Position numbers and translations under genes: made by a program
Shown: positions 42,687 to 53,700 of the stretch, one piece after another
Layout: every line of letters begins with the position of its first letter
Numbering within the stretch: position 1 is the stretch's first letter
Assembly (NCBI GenBank): GCA_963730995.1
Contig: CAVSUB010000002.1
Coordinates: 930,001-994,000, forward strand
Direction of reading: 5' to 3'
Source: CAVSUB01 sp963730995
GTDB lineage: Bacteria > Acidobacteriota > Vicinamibacteria > Vicinamibacterales > 2-12-FULL-66-21
DNA length: 64,000 nucleotides
The notes under the pieces: generated by a model
Databases searched by the model: none
What the model was told of the DNA's origin: nothing
Seen by the model: the letters and a program-made list of their open reading frames with translations, nothing else

Positions 42687-45600
42687 CTAGTATCCGCGCG
42701 AGACGACCCGCGTGTTGTATTTCTCTACCGCCTCTCGATGCGGATAGCGCTCACCCGGCCCGTACGGATATTTCGTCATCGCGTGGAACGGCAGCGGCTC
42801 GACGCTGTCGGGGCTCGCCGAGTTGATGTCCATCTCCTTGCTGTAGCCATCGACATACAGCAGAAACGTGCGACGGGTTCCTGCGCGCAGGGGCGGCAGC
42901 GCCGACGCGTCGAAGGAGAGCGCGATCTCATCGCCGGGCCGCGATACGACGAAGAGGTCGTCGACCTCTCGAAGCAGCGGTCTGACATCCCCTTCCCGCG
43001 TGTAGCTCCCAATCAACTGCTTCCAGGGTGACTCTGCGGACACCTTCGCGTAGTTGTATCCGTACGGCTCCCGCCCATCCGGCGTCGATTCGGCCGAAAA
43101 GCCACGCCAGTGCAAATCCGCGACGGCCGGGTCGATGCGTGTGAGGACGGTCGGGAACCCGCCGCCGGACGAATCGACGAGCACCTGGTCCCAGTAGATG
43201 CGCATGTTCGTCAGGATGCGGACCTCGCGAGATCCGGGCGGAACCTTTCCGCGAAGGTTCACGACGACGGTCTGCGGACGGCCCACCGGTATCCCGATGT
43301 CTTCGATGGCTGTCCGCCACTCGCCATTCGCCGCATTGACCTGCAAGGCCGGCGGCGTCAGCGTGCGACCGCTCTGGCTGGCTGCCACGTTGTCGCCCGA
43401 GAACGCGTAGTCCGTCCAGCCGGTCATCAGCAGGACGGCGCGGCTCGCATCTACACCCAGGTCGAGCGTCAACGCGTGGGTCTCGGCATATCCTCGGATG
43501 GGGCCGAGGCGAAAACCGTCCGGATAGCTTCGATCGACCGCCCTCACGCGAGCGGTCACGTCACGCCCGCCATCCTCTGTCGCGCGCGCGACTGGTTTGG
43601 CGCCACGCGTCGTCGTGAGCCCGAACCCGGACGGTCGCGCCTTCAGCCCTTCGTTCGGATACGCTTCGACGTCGGCCGGGTGATCGACTGCGATGAGCTG
43701 CAGCCGATCGACGAACATCGTCTCCTCGAGCTCGTTCGTGACGCGAAGCTCGTACTTGCCGTCCCGCGGCTGGAGTTGGTCCTCGCGTATCCGGACGTAT
43801 TCGTCGGGATCCGCCGTGTTCCATACGTTCGGGCCTTCCCAGTAACCGAGCTCGCCGCCACCCATGAAGTCGGTCACGAACGCGAAGCGCGTCCCGTTCC
43901 AGGTGTAGAGGAACGGGCAGGACGATGGCTTCCGATCGAGCTCGGTCACGGTGACGCTGCTGGGCGACGAACCTGTGGCACCCGCGGCAGGTCCGAGGTC
44001 CAGCTCCGTCTGCAGCGTTCCAGAGGGCCACAGCACGCGAACCGCGTCCGCCGTGGCTCGTGTGCCGAGTCCGAACCGCAAGTCGGCCGGTGCGACTGAC
44101 GGCGTTGCCGCAGACGATTCGAGTCGTTGACGCAGGCTTCCGGATCGCATGTCGATCTTCGAGCCCACGCCTCCGTGGTTGCTGACTCGACCCGCCAGCC
44201 GAACTTGCAGAGAACGATTCGTGCTGCCGCCGTCGTTCCGCCAGACGCGCAGCTCTCCTCCGGCGAGCGCGACGACAACGTCTTCATCTCCGTCGCCGTC
44301 GATGTCGCCGACGGCCATCGACTGAAATGGCGTTGCGGCAGGCGCGACACCGTTCGTCTGTCCTTCCACCCACGCGTTGCCGACATTCCTGAACAGATGC
44401 GACGCCTGCGGTGTCAGGACCAGCAGATCGAGCAGGCCGTCGTTGTCGTAGTCGACGAACTGCGAGGCCACCGCGCCGGAGGTGCCCGCAGGCGCGGGAC
44501 TCGAAGCGAACCGACCGCTGCCGTCGCTCATCGCGAGCACGCCAGGGCCGTCCGACCGGCCGAGGAAGAAGTCGGTGTAGCCGTCCTTGTTGACGTCGGC
44601 CGCGGCGACGGACGTGTAGTCGGCCGCCGCGGACAGCCGCGCGTCTGCCGCCGCATCGCGAAAAGATCCATCACGGACGTTCTGAAACAGCATCGGCGCA
44701 ACGCCGCGAGCGACCACGACGAGGTCCATGTCCCGGCGATTGTCGAAGTCGGTCGGGACGACGGCGATGCCGCGGCCGGCGCCGCCACTGACTTTGGCCG
44801 CGGCGGTGATGTCGGTAAAGGTACCGTCGCCGTTGTTGCGAAGGAGCTGATTGGGCGGGCCGACAATGAAGAGATCCAGGTCGCCGTCGTGATCGACGTC
44901 GACGAACGCGGCGGACTTCGCCACGTACGGAGATGCCGGGATGCGCGCCGCTGCCGTGACGTCTTCGAACCGCCCGTCGGCCTGCTGCCGGAGGAGCCGA
45001 TTGCCTCCGGCGCGAAGGACGAAGAGATCCGGCCGGCCGTCGTTGTCGTAGTCGGCGGCCACAGCGGCGATCGAAGCGCCAATCGCCGCCGGAATGAGGC
45101 CGGACGCTTCGCTGAGCACGCCCTGAGCGTTTCGAAAGACGCGGAGGCCGGACGCGTCGGCCTCGACGAGGTCCAGATCGCCGTCATTATCGGCATCAAA
45201 CAGCGTGACGCTTCCAGGGCTCGCAGCCGTAGGCTGCGCCGGGTCCTGCCGCGGCTTCACCGGCAGCATCGTCGAGGTCGCGTCGACGAACGACACGGAC
45301 GGCATCGCCCGGTTCACGAGGTCCGATTCGGCGCCAGTCGACGCGACGGCCTCCGCGTACCTGCCCTGGGCAAGATAGGTCTGCGCGTAGGTCGTGCCGT
45401 AGGTGCTGTCGCGAAGACTCTGGAACTGCGCCATCGCTGCCCGGCCTTCTTCCTGTGCGCCGGAGCGGGTGAGTGCCGTCGCCAGGTTGTACGCGGCCGT
45501 GACGTTGAAGGGCTCGGAGGCGATCGCCTCACGAAGGAGTTTGATTGCGGCGTCGAAATTCCGATCCTGCACGTAGACCTGGCCGAGATTGACCTTGGCG

Positions 45601-46016
45601 CCGACGTCTTCAGAGTCTCTGTCGAGGACGCGCCGGAACTCGGCAGTCGCGTCCTCCGTTCGGTTCTGCGATCGCGCGATCAGGCCCAGCAGGTAGTGCG
45701 CGTGCGGGCTGTCGGGCATTGTGGCGGCCGCCGCGCGCGCCTCCGAGAGCGCGCCGTCGGGATTGTTCGCGTAGAAGAGCGCCAGCGCGAGGTTCAACCG
45801 CGCGATGGCGAGCGAGCCATCGATCGTGAGGGCTTTCCGGAAGGACTCGACAGCCTTGTCGTAGTCGAACTGCTCGAGGTATCCAATCCCGATGTTGTTG
45901 GCGCGGTAAGCGGCCTCGCGGTCCACGGCCGGGGCCTGGGACGTCGCGGATCGGATGGATCCGGAAAGGATCAGCAGGCCTGCGGCCAGCGCGGCCGTCA
46001 GAATGCCGCGGCTCAT
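42687..46016 (-). CDS. Giant exported TPR / FG-GAP / UnbV protein
   Basis: The ATG at 46016 overlaps the previous stop (ATGA) and opens a signal peptide (ILTAALAAGLLILSGSIRSA). The 1109-residue protein has TPRs at about 35-260, then seven VCBS/FG-GAP calcium-loop blades at about 285-620 (FDADNDGDLDLVEA, YDNDGRPDLFV, VDHDGDLDLFIV, DVNKDGYTDFFLG, YDNDGLLDLLVL, DIDGDGDEDVVVA), an ASPIC/UnbV-like stretch at about 645-715, and about 390 unassigned residues rich in Trp and Tyr (FLYTWNGTRFAFVTDFMGGG). Probably a surface or periplasmic scaffold. Last gene of the eight-gene block. Confidence 0.88.
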   Translation of the reverse strand: MSRGILTAALAAGLLILSGSIRSATSQAPAVDREAAYRANNIGIGYLEQFDYDKAVESFRKALTIDGSLAIARLNLALALFYANNPDGALSEARAAAATMPDSPHAHYLLGLIARSQNRTEDATAEFRRVLDRDSEDVGAKVNLGQVYVQDRNFDAAIKLLREAIASEPFNVTAAYNLATALTRSGAQEEGRAAMAQFQSLRDSTYGTTYAQTYLAQGRYAEAVASTGAESDLVNRAMPSVSFVDATSTMLPVKPRQDPAQPTAASPGSVTLFDADNDGDLDLVEADASGLRVFRNAQGVLSEASGLIPAAIGASIAAVAADYDNDGRPDLFVLRAGGNRLLRQQADGRFEDVTAAARIPASPYVAKSAAFVDVDHDGDLDLFIVGPPNQLLRNNGDGTFTDITAAAKVSGGAGRGIAVVPTDFDNRRDMDLVVVARGVAPMLFQNVRDGSFRDAAADARLSAAADYTSVAAADVNKDGYTDFFLGRSDGPGVLAMSDGSGRFASSPAPAGTSGAVASQFVDYDNDGLLDLLVLTPQASHLFRNVGNAWVEGQTNGVAPAATPFQSMAVGDIDGDGDEDVVVALAGGELRVWRNDGGSTNRSLQVRLAGRVSNHGGVGSKIDMRSGSLRQRLESSAATPSVAPADLRFGLGTRATADAVRVLWPSGTLQTELDLGPAAGATGSSPSSVTVTELDRKPSSCPFLYTWNGTRFAFVTDFMGGGELGYWEGPNVWNTADPDEYVRIREDQLQPRDGKYELRVTNELEETMFVDRLQLIAVDHPADVEAYPNEGLKARPSGFGLTTTRGAKPVARATEDGGRDVTARVRAVDRSYPDGFRLGPIRGYAETHALTLDLGVDASRAVLLMTGWTDYAFSGDNVAASQSGRTLTPPALQVNAANGEWRTAIEDIGIPVGRPQTVVVNLRGKVPPGSREVRILTNMRIYWDQVLVDSSGGGFPTVLTRIDPAVADLHWRGFSAESTPDGREPYGYNYAKVSAESPWKQLIGSYTREGDVRPLLREVDDLFVVSRPGDEIALSFDASALPPLRAGTRRTFLLYVDGYSKEMDINSASPDSVEPLPFHAMTKYPYGPGERYPHREAVEKYNTRVVSRGY

Positions 46017-47770
46017 TGCTGGCCTGCGGCGAGGGGCGTGGTCCGGACGATCCCCTTTCCCTCTCGAATGATGACCGACTGATTGGCTGCGACTCCCGCC
46101 AGTTTCTCGACCCGCCCGTTCGGCCACGTCACTTCGATCGTCGTGACCTTCGACGCTCGACCCAGCCCGAACGTGAGCGGGAGCTCACTCTGAGAGCAGT
46201 AGCTCGATCCGGTCTTCACCATTGCCCAGGGTTTCCGCCCATCTTCCACTTCGAGCCGAACGCGGGCGCCAATGGCGCTGTGATTCGAGGCCGTGCCCTC
46301 CAGCGTCACGCGCAAGGCGCCATTGGTCGCCGTCCGGTCGTTCCGCAGCAGCCTGGCGGGGCCGTTGTTCGTCGTGATCGCGACGTCCAGGTCGCCGTCG
46401 TTGTCGAAATCGGCATAGGCGGCTCCGCGCGCGACGACCGCCTGCTGGAAGGCCTGACCGACGCGGGTCGAGATCTCTTCGAATCTCTTCGAGCCGAGGT
46501 TCCGGAAGAGATGGGGCCGCTGAGCGTAGGTGACCTTCGGCTGGACGGTACCGATGTCGTCCGCCACGTGGCCGTTGGCTGCGAAGATGTCGAGCAGGCC
46601 GTCGAGGTCGGCGTCGAAGAAGAAGCACGCGAAAGTCAGTGTCAGGAGCGAGGCCTTGCCCACCGTGGACGTCGGGGCATCGTCTATGAAGAGGCCTGTG
46701 CCTTCGTTCGAGTAGAGCGCCATCATCTCGTTCGAGAAGTTCCCGATGATGAGGCTTTGTCGGCCGGAGTTGTCGTAGTCGGCCGCATCCACGCCCATGC
46801 CGGCTCGTGCGACCCCGGCTTCGTTGAAGGCGACGCCCGCCATCATCCCCACGTCGGAGAACGTGCCGTCACCGCGATTCTTGTAGAGCCTGTTGGGCTG
46901 CGTGTCGTTGGCGACGAAGAGATCCATCCTGCCGTCGTTGTCGAAGTCGAGGAGCGCGACGCCGAGCGACTTGGACGTCGGGTCCCAGAGTCCCGCTTTT
47001 CGGGTCACGTCCTCGAACGTGCCGTCTCCCTTGTTGTGATACAGCGTCGAGCTCTGGCCCTTGTACGACTCGGGCGTGCAATAGGATTTGTTCCGCCCGT
47101 CGAGCGTGCACATCAGGTCAGTGTCGATCGTCCATTGCACGTAGTTCGCCACGAAGAGATCGAGGCGCCCATCCTGATCGTAGTCGAACCACGCCGCGCT
47201 CGTGGAGAACCCCGGGTCGCCGACCCCGGCCCTGGCCGTCACGTCGGTGAATTTCCCGCCGCCGGCATTCCTGAAGAGATGGTTCGGTCCGAGGCACGTG
47301 ACGTATATGTCGACATTGCCGTCGTTGTCGAAATCTGCGGCCGTTACGCCGAGGCCGTACATCTGCGTGGCAAGGCCGGCCTGTCGCGTCACGTCGGTGA
47401 ACGTCCCGTTGTGGTTGTTGCGATAGAGCGCCGGGAACGAAGCCTGACCCGGATGACCGGGCCAGTTCATCGAATTGACGTAGAACAGGTCCTGCCAGCC
47501 GTCATTGTCGAAGTCGAGGAACGCGACGCCCGAGCCGAGCGTCTCCGGCAGGTACTTCTTGCCGAAGGCGCCGTTGTTGTGGCGGAATCGGATGCCGGAC
47601 GCCGCAGTGTCGTCGGTAAAGTGGAAACCTGGATCAGCCGGTGCAGCCTTCGGGTCGGGTTTCTGGTGATCCAGCACGTCGCGATGCGACGCGGATACGA
47701 AACGCGGGAGCCAGGCCGAGGCAACGACCAGGCAGGCCGCGCCCAGCCTCGCAAACATGAGCGGCTTCAT
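46013..47770 (-). CDS. CRTAC1 family protein (FG-GAP repeats plus UnbV), copy c
   Basis: The ATG at 47770 has GGAGG in the end of the upstream gene. The 585-residue protein has a signal peptide (ARLGAACLVVASAWLPRFVS), about seven FG-GAP blades (FLDFDNDGWQDLFYVNS, DFDNDGNVDIYVT, YDQDGRLDLFVAN, DFDNDGRMDLFVAND, DADLDGLLDIFAANG, DFDNDGDLDVAITTN) and a C-terminal ASPIC/UnbV domain (SAIGARVRLEVEDG, LTFGLGRASKVTTIEVTWPN). Family relatives bind calcium in each blade. It is 2 bp from the multiheme cytochrome gene, so co-translated with it. Confidence 0.93.
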   Translation of the reverse strand: MKPLMFARLGAACLVVASAWLPRFVSASHRDVLDHQKPDPKAAPADPGFHFTDDTAASGIRFRHNNGAFGKKYLPETLGSGVAFLDFDNDGWQDLFYVNSMNWPGHPGQASFPALYRNNHNGTFTDVTRQAGLATQMYGLGVTAADFDNDGNVDIYVTCLGPNHLFRNAGGGKFTDVTARAGVGDPGFSTSAAWFDYDQDGRLDLFVANYVQWTIDTDLMCTLDGRNKSYCTPESYKGQSSTLYHNKGDGTFEDVTRKAGLWDPTSKSLGVALLDFDNDGRMDLFVANDTQPNRLYKNRGDGTFSDVGMMAGVAFNEAGVARAGMGVDAADYDNSGRQSLIIGNFSNEMMALYSNEGTGLFIDDAPTSTVGKASLLTLTFACFFFDADLDGLLDIFAANGHVADDIGTVQPKVTYAQRPHLFRNLGSKRFEEISTRVGQAFQQAVVARGAAYADFDNDGDLDVAITTNNGPARLLRNDRTATNGALRVTLEGTASNHSAIGARVRLEVEDGRKPWAMVKTGSSYCSQSELPLTFGLGRASKVTTIEVTWPNGRVEKLAGVAANQSVIIREGKGIVRTTPLAAGQQ

Positions 47771-47772
47771 CG

Positions 47773-50628
47773 TCAGTGGCCGCCTCCGGCCCGCGACGTG
47801 CTCACAGCCTTGGCGGGATAGGGCGGAGCGGCGGCCGCGTTCCTGTGCTCGTGGATCTGTTGCCGCTCGTTGTTGTCGTCGGGATGGAGCTGCCGGTACG
47901 GTCCGGTAATGGCCTGCGATGCCTCGTCTGCCTTGAATCGAACGTACAGCGCCTGTTCCCGAGATGCCTTCTCGGCGTCGCCCACACCCTGATAACAGAG
48001 CATCAGGTTGTAGTGGGCCTGCAGATCTTCGGGGTCGATGGCCAGGACCTTGTTCAGCTCCTGGATGGCCGCGGAGTAGTCGCGCTTCAGGAACAGCACG
48101 CGCGCGAGCTGGTTGACGACGACTCGATCGCGGGGATAGAGCGCCGCCGCTGCGCGGAAGTGGGTCAGTGATTCGTCGTACTCGCCGAGGCTCTTCAACG
48201 CGACACCCAGGAAGAAATGCGTCTTCGCGAGCGTGGGATCGATCTCGAGCGCTTTCTGGAGCATATCGCGTCCGGCGCTCATGTTGCCTTCCTGAATCCG
48301 CGCGCGGGCCACGTTGACCCACCCGTCCGCGTAGCCGGGATCCATCTTCGTCACTTTCAGGAACGTCGCTTCGGCGTTTCTGATGTCGCCCTGGAGGAGC
48401 AAGCCGATGCCGTAGTCGTTCCAGCGCTCGCGCACAGCGGGATTGGTCAGTGGAGCTGTTTCCGGCGCCTGGGCTCCGCGCGGCAGTACACGCAACGACG
48501 CCTGACCCTGAGCCATGACGGTCGTCGGAATGTCCGGGATCGCCTTGACCTCACCCGAGACCTTGGACGTGTCACCTGCGAAGACCCACTTCCCGTCGTC
48601 GTACGAAGGGGTCAGCGAGAACTCTTTCTGCGTTGGATCGCGGATCCCGCTGTAGGCCCACTGGGTGTTCCACCAGGCAAACTTGCGGTAGTTGACCTTG
48701 GCTTTGAGGAAGATGCGATCGCCGGCGTCCTCGGGTACCTGGAGGCGATAGTGGATCGTGTCTGCGGCGCCCGGCGGAATCAGACGCACGTAGGCGACCG
48801 ATCGCGTGGCCCACGCGTTGCGCTTGTTGATCGCGTTCCCGTGCTCGTCCAGCTGAAGGCTGCGGTAGAAGTGAGCGCCGGTGTCGACGGGCCCCTTCCC
48901 GTCATTCGCCGCGACGCCGCTGTGGAGCAAAACGCGTCCCTTGTCGTCGACCGCCTCGAGCTCGACCCAGACGTCGAACGCGTCGACCGTGCCGCCGGGG
49001 AAGAAGTGCCCGACCTTGCGTGTCCGCACGACGACCTCGACGCGGACCGAATCCCCTCGCCGGACGCTCACCTCCACCTTGTCGAGTGGCGCGAGCACTT
49101 CCGCTTCTTTCGCAAGGAAGTTCTGCGCGGCGCCGAAGTTCATCGACTCTTCGCCCGCCGCGAAGGTGCTCGACAGCCGGGGCTCCTTGGCCGCTTCGCT
49201 CGGCCGGCCCGTTTCGGGCGCCGGCGTCTCGCTCTCGCCACGCACGAGGCCGAAGACGTCCACGGACACCTGGCCATCGCGGAGGAAGTCCTGCACCGCC
49301 TTGAGCTGGACGGGATCGTGGTTCACGAACGGCAGCGCGGTGTTGGCAGCAGCGAATCGGTGCGAGCGAATCTTGCCGTTCTTCGCGGCAGGATCGGTGG
49401 ACGCCACGAGCGGCATGTGGCAGTCCGCACACTTCTGCGGCTTCGGCGGGTAGTAGAACGATCGCGCGCCTTGACCTGACACGCCGGATGCCTGCCAGTT
49501 GTCGTAATCGTTGAACCCACGGAACCACCGATAGCTGTTCACCGGCACATCCAGATGGACCTTGTGGCAGCTGGAGCAGAACTCCGGTGTCTGTTCGCGG
49601 TGGAACGGTTTGAGGAAGATCTCTCGATGCGGCGCGGGATCGATGTACGTCAGCCGATCGTGCACGAAGCGGAGGAACGGATTCGGGCTGGCGGCGAGGT
49701 CGTGGAGCGGCGGATATTCGACCTCGAAATCGCCTTGCCCCATCGTGCTGCCAACTCTCGTGATCGCGTGGCAGGACGTACAGCCAAGGCCTGCCTGGGC
49801 CTCCGGCGTGTCGATCTGCTCCTTGATCGGACGATCGAAGCGGCCGTTGAAGAAGACCGCGTGATCGTGGCAGCCCGCGCACCACTTCGAAGGCGCCGTC
49901 CCGACGACGTCCTGCATGTACTCGATGGACTTGCGATACCACTGGTTGTTGAACGACGAGAAGTGGTGGGTGGACGACTGCCACTGCTGATAGATCTCCG
50001 TATGGCAGCGGCCGCAACTGTCGCTCGTCATGAAGAAGTTCGCGGGGATGATGCCGCGAACGTTCGTATCGGCCGAGGAGGGGAAGAAGGGACTGTGGGG
50101 CCCGCGGCCCTCCTGCTGCATGCTCGCCGGTACGACGGTGGGGTTTTCGATCCGGTACTGAGCCTTGTTCCGTGATTCGTAGGTCGCCGCCAGTCCGAGC
50201 GCCGCCGCGAATGCCAGAAACACCACGGAGTACACGCCACCGAGGACGATACGTTGAGACGAGCGCGCCCGCTGCAGGGCAGTCCAGGCGAACCGGAGCA
50301 GCAACGGGAGTCCGCCGGCCACCGTCAGGGCAATGTGAGCGGGCAGAAGCCATCGCGTTTTCGCCGCGGCGCCCACGATCATGATGGCAACCCCGCAGAG
50401 CCCGCCGGCGGTCAGGACCGCGGCGCAGAGGACGATGGGGAGCGGCGTCGTGGAGCGCTCGCGGAGGAACCGTCGGAGCCAGACCACACCGAGGAGGATG
50501 CCGAGCCCCATGTGGAGCACGACGTTGGTGAAGTAGAAGAGGGTCGGGCTGGCGAATGCCGCCAGGTATGCGCTGTTCAGCAGAAGCAGAACGAGCCCCG
50601 CTGACGTGACTCCAGTTCGGCGGACCAT
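47773..50628 (-). CDS. Membrane-anchored five-heme cytochrome c fused to TPR domain
   Basis: A 951-residue protein. Five hydrophobic segments lie in residues 10-150, then a periplasmic domain with five CxxCH heme sites: C205GRCH, C250AGCH, C283TSCH, C351SSCH, C400ADCH. His-rich spots near them (STHHF, KPFHRE, KVHLD) may give distal ligands. A beta-rich region follows at about 510-690, and the C-terminal 200 residues are TPRs (AHYNLMLCYQGVGDAEKASR). The heme domain resembles cytochrome c554/c'-type proteins. The fusion to TPRs and its operon with CRTAC1 genes are uncommon. Confidence 0.92.
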   Translation of the reverse strand: MVRRTGVTSAGLVLLLLNSAYLAAFASPTLFYFTNVVLHMGLGILLGVVWLRRFLRERSTTPLPIVLCAAVLTAGGLCGVAIMIVGAAAKTRWLLPAHIALTVAGGLPLLLRFAWTALQRARSSQRIVLGGVYSVVFLAFAAALGLAATYESRNKAQYRIENPTVVPASMQQEGRGPHSPFFPSSADTNVRGIIPANFFMTSDSCGRCHTEIYQQWQSSTHHFSSFNNQWYRKSIEYMQDVVGTAPSKWCAGCHDHAVFFNGRFDRPIKEQIDTPEAQAGLGCTSCHAITRVGSTMGQGDFEVEYPPLHDLAASPNPFLRFVHDRLTYIDPAPHREIFLKPFHREQTPEFCSSCHKVHLDVPVNSYRWFRGFNDYDNWQASGVSGQGARSFYYPPKPQKCADCHMPLVASTDPAAKNGKIRSHRFAAANTALPFVNHDPVQLKAVQDFLRDGQVSVDVFGLVRGESETPAPETGRPSEAAKEPRLSSTFAAGEESMNFGAAQNFLAKEAEVLAPLDKVEVSVRRGDSVRVEVVVRTRKVGHFFPGGTVDAFDVWVELEAVDDKGRVLLHSGVAANDGKGPVDTGAHFYRSLQLDEHGNAINKRNAWATRSVAYVRLIPPGAADTIHYRLQVPEDAGDRIFLKAKVNYRKFAWWNTQWAYSGIRDPTQKEFSLTPSYDDGKWVFAGDTSKVSGEVKAIPDIPTTVMAQGQASLRVLPRGAQAPETAPLTNPAVRERWNDYGIGLLLQGDIRNAEATFLKVTKMDPGYADGWVNVARARIQEGNMSAGRDMLQKALEIDPTLAKTHFFLGVALKSLGEYDESLTHFRAAAALYPRDRVVVNQLARVLFLKRDYSAAIQELNKVLAIDPEDLQAHYNLMLCYQGVGDAEKASREQALYVRFKADEASQAITGPYRQLHPDDNNERQQIHEHRNAAAAPPYPAKAVSTSRAGGGH

Positions 50629-50716
50629 AAGGACAGGCTTGACGACCGACGTGAAACTCGATCGCCTAGGCTATCCCAAGTCCTGGAGGCCTGTCCCTAG
50701 TGCAAACGGGTGATGC

Positions 50717-50740
50717 CCGGCGCTCGAGCCAGAGCGCCGG
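50717..50740. terminator. Hairpin between TonB receptor and cytochrome gene
   Basis: CCGGCGCTC (50717-50725), loop GAGCCA, GAGCGCCGG (50732-50740), a perfect 9-bp GC-rich stem 14 bp after the TonB receptor stop. No U-tract, so it may attenuate or protect mRNA rather than end it. Confidence 0.5.
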
Positions 50741-50753
50741 AGCATGCGCCCCC

Positions 50754-53700
50754 TTAGAAGACGAACCTGAACCCGAACTGGAAGTTCCTGGGATTATAGT
50801 TGCCCGCGGTACCCGTGATTTTACCGGCGTTGGGATTGTCGTTCCCAGGGACGCCAATCGTGGAATCGGGGTTGCCGAGGTTGACGTGGTTGAACACGTT
50901 TACTGATTCGATGCGGACCTCCAGCCGGCGGCCGGTCCCCTGCCAGACGTTCTTGAAGACCGACATGTCCGTCTGCCAGAAGCCAGGCCCGCGCAGTGCG
51001 TTGCGGCCCAGATTGCCGAACGTCCCCTTGGCCGGGCGGCCGAATGCGCTGCCTGCCGAACCGATAGGGGCTGCGTTGAACCACTGGTCGCGGGTCTTTG
51101 GACCGTCGGGATTTCCGATGAGGTCCGGCCGGTCGTTAAGACCGCCCGTACCCGTGTCGCGGTCCTCACCCGCGTTGCGATAGTGGACGTCGAACGCGGT
51201 ACCACTGAGGATGAACAGGTTCGTGTTCAGTTGCCACCCGCCGAGCAAACCCTCGGCGAGACCGTTCCAGTCCGACCCATACTTCCTGCCCTTGCCCCAC
51301 GGCAGTTCGTACAGGACCGCAGCTGTGAAATTGTGGGTGCGATCGAAATCTGCCGGCCCTTTATTCAAGTCGGGGTCGTAGATCCAGAAGTCGTCGTCGT
51401 AGTTCGTCGCCTTCTGCAGGGTGTAGTTGATCTGCGCAGACCACCCGTCCGAAAAGCGCCTCGTGAATCTGGCCTGCATGGCCTTGTACCAGTTGTGCGC
51501 CTCGTTGAAGTACGCCTGAACTCTCCCGGTCCACCCGAAGTTGCCTCCCACTCCCACCACATTCGGAACGTATCCCACCAGCGAAAAAAGGACGCCGTTG
51601 GTTGGCGGGTATGCATGGTGTCGCCGTACAGCCAGGTGTGATGAACCCTTCCAGGGAAACGGTGTTGAAATCGTCATCCGGGTTGTTGCCGGAGAACACG
51701 TGACGGCCATAGTTGCCGACGTAGGCGACTTCAGCCGACATCGTGCTGCTCAGCTGTCGCTGCACCGTGACGTTCCATGCGTCGACTGTTGGCGGGCGCT
51801 GTTTTCGAGGCAATACGAGGGGCTTCACGCCATTAGGCCACTGGAACGTGCCATCCGCACCAGGCTCCACAAAGCTCGGATCAGGCGGACCCTGGGCCAG
51901 AGTGAACACTCTGTCAAACTGGCTGGGCGCCGTTATGCTTTGGGCTGCCAGAACTGGCAGGTTCTGCGTGACGGTGTGGCCGAAAAGCGAACCGAACACT
52001 CCGATATCGTAGGTGCGCCCGTAGCCGGAGCGGATCACGGTCTTTTCGTTCAGTTGATAGGTCCCGCCGACACGCGGCGCCCAATTGAGTCGGTTCTCGG
52101 TATTTCCGGACAGGTCAATGCCCCCTACACCGCCCACGAGACCGCGACCGGTGGTGAGATCCACCCATGTCCCGTTGCGCGCCTCGTTGACCGTTTGCGG
52201 GTTGATCACGTCGAGGCGCAGCCCGTAATTGAGCGTCAGCTTTGAGTTCGTGCGCCAGGTGTCCTGGGCATAGTAGAAGTGACGCCATTGCTGCTCACGT
52301 GCATCCAGGCTCGTACTTACATATCGGCCGAACGCCTCGCCGGTGCCGTTCGCAACGTCTCCTAAAAGAAACGTCGCCAGACCGAGCCCGCCCTGGCCGG
52401 CGCTACTCGTACGGAGGGCGCTGAACGTCAGTTGCCCGGAACGGTGTTGATCGGACGGTATGCGCAGGTTGTACGCCCGACGAATGTCCACGCCGACTTT
52501 CGAGGTGTGACTGCCCCACAGTTTTGTGACGTTGCTGACGATCTGCCATTGCTTTTCGTTCTCGTTGAGGGGGCAGTTACAGCGGCCAGCATTGTCGTTG
52601 AGGCTCCAGCCCCAATCCATGTCGGCCTGGTTTCCGCGGATTCCGAAGTACGGCAGTCCGCTCGTGAAATTCGTATCCTTGTTGAGATTTGGAATCCCCG
52701 CATCAGCCGCTGGCGTCGTCCCAAAGTCAGCCGGCAAGACATCGACCTTGTACTGAAACCAGCCGAAGCGGACATCGGCAAGCAGGGTGGACGAAATCGG
52801 GTAGTCCAAGCCGTACGCGAGACTCTGATTGCGAGAGTCTGACACTCCACCGAGATTTCCCGGCCCGATGACCGACGGGCCGCCGCCCTTGCCGAACGCC
52901 GACGGGGCCTCGCGGTGAAACTTGCCGATAGAGTAACGACCGAAGGTGTTGATCGCCTGGCTCAACCGGCCGTCGATTCGCACGTTCGTTGAGTTCTGGG
53001 TAAAGTTTTCGATACCCGACGTCGCGAAGTTGTCCCGTGTGCCGTTTTCCCTGCCGGGCGCGTTCGGCTGGGGGATCAATTGAAGGATGTTGAGCGCCTG
53101 ACGCGATAGCTGTCCCTGCGGGATGGTGGCGTTGCCGAACTCCTGTCCCGTGGCTGGATCGAAAATGTGCTGGCCGTATTCGCTGAGGTTGCCCGTCCGC
53201 GCAAGGACCGTGGGCACCGACGTCAGAACCGACCCGCCCCTGTCGTTGCGCGTACCCTGATAGTCTCCGAAGAAGAACCAGTTGTTCTGGATGATCGGGC
53301 CGCCTACCGAGCCGCCGAACTGGTTCCGCTTCGAATCAGGAATGAACTTGCCCGTGGTCGGATCGGCCCGGGACTGGGTGAAAGGATTGCGCGCCTGCAG
53401 CGCTTCATTCTGGAAGAACTCGAACCCGCTTCCGCGGAACGAGTTCGACCCGGACTTTGTCTGCACAGAAACCACACCTGCTGTCGCCTGGCCGAACTCC
53501 GCGTCGTAATTCTGCGAGGTGATCTTCGTCTCCCCGATGGACTCGAGATTCGGGTTGATGACGATGATTCCCAGGATTGGGTCACGGTTCTCGGTGCCGT
53601 CAAGCTGGTACCCGGTGCCACTGAAATGCTGCCCGTTCACTTGCGTTTGTGTGGATCCCTGCGGGTTCTCGGAAGGCGCGTGCTGCCAGCCAAGCTGCTG

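Noticed and set aside
44127..47821. Two very long plus-strand frames opposite the FG-GAP genes
   Set aside because: Asp-rich repeats on the minus strand produce Val/Arg-rich open antisense frames; no signal peptide or domain.
51361..51710. Programmed frameshift in the TonB receptor
   Set aside because: A T6 run could slip, but no stimulatory structure or biological reason is visible in a barrel domain; an indel or sequencing error is simpler.
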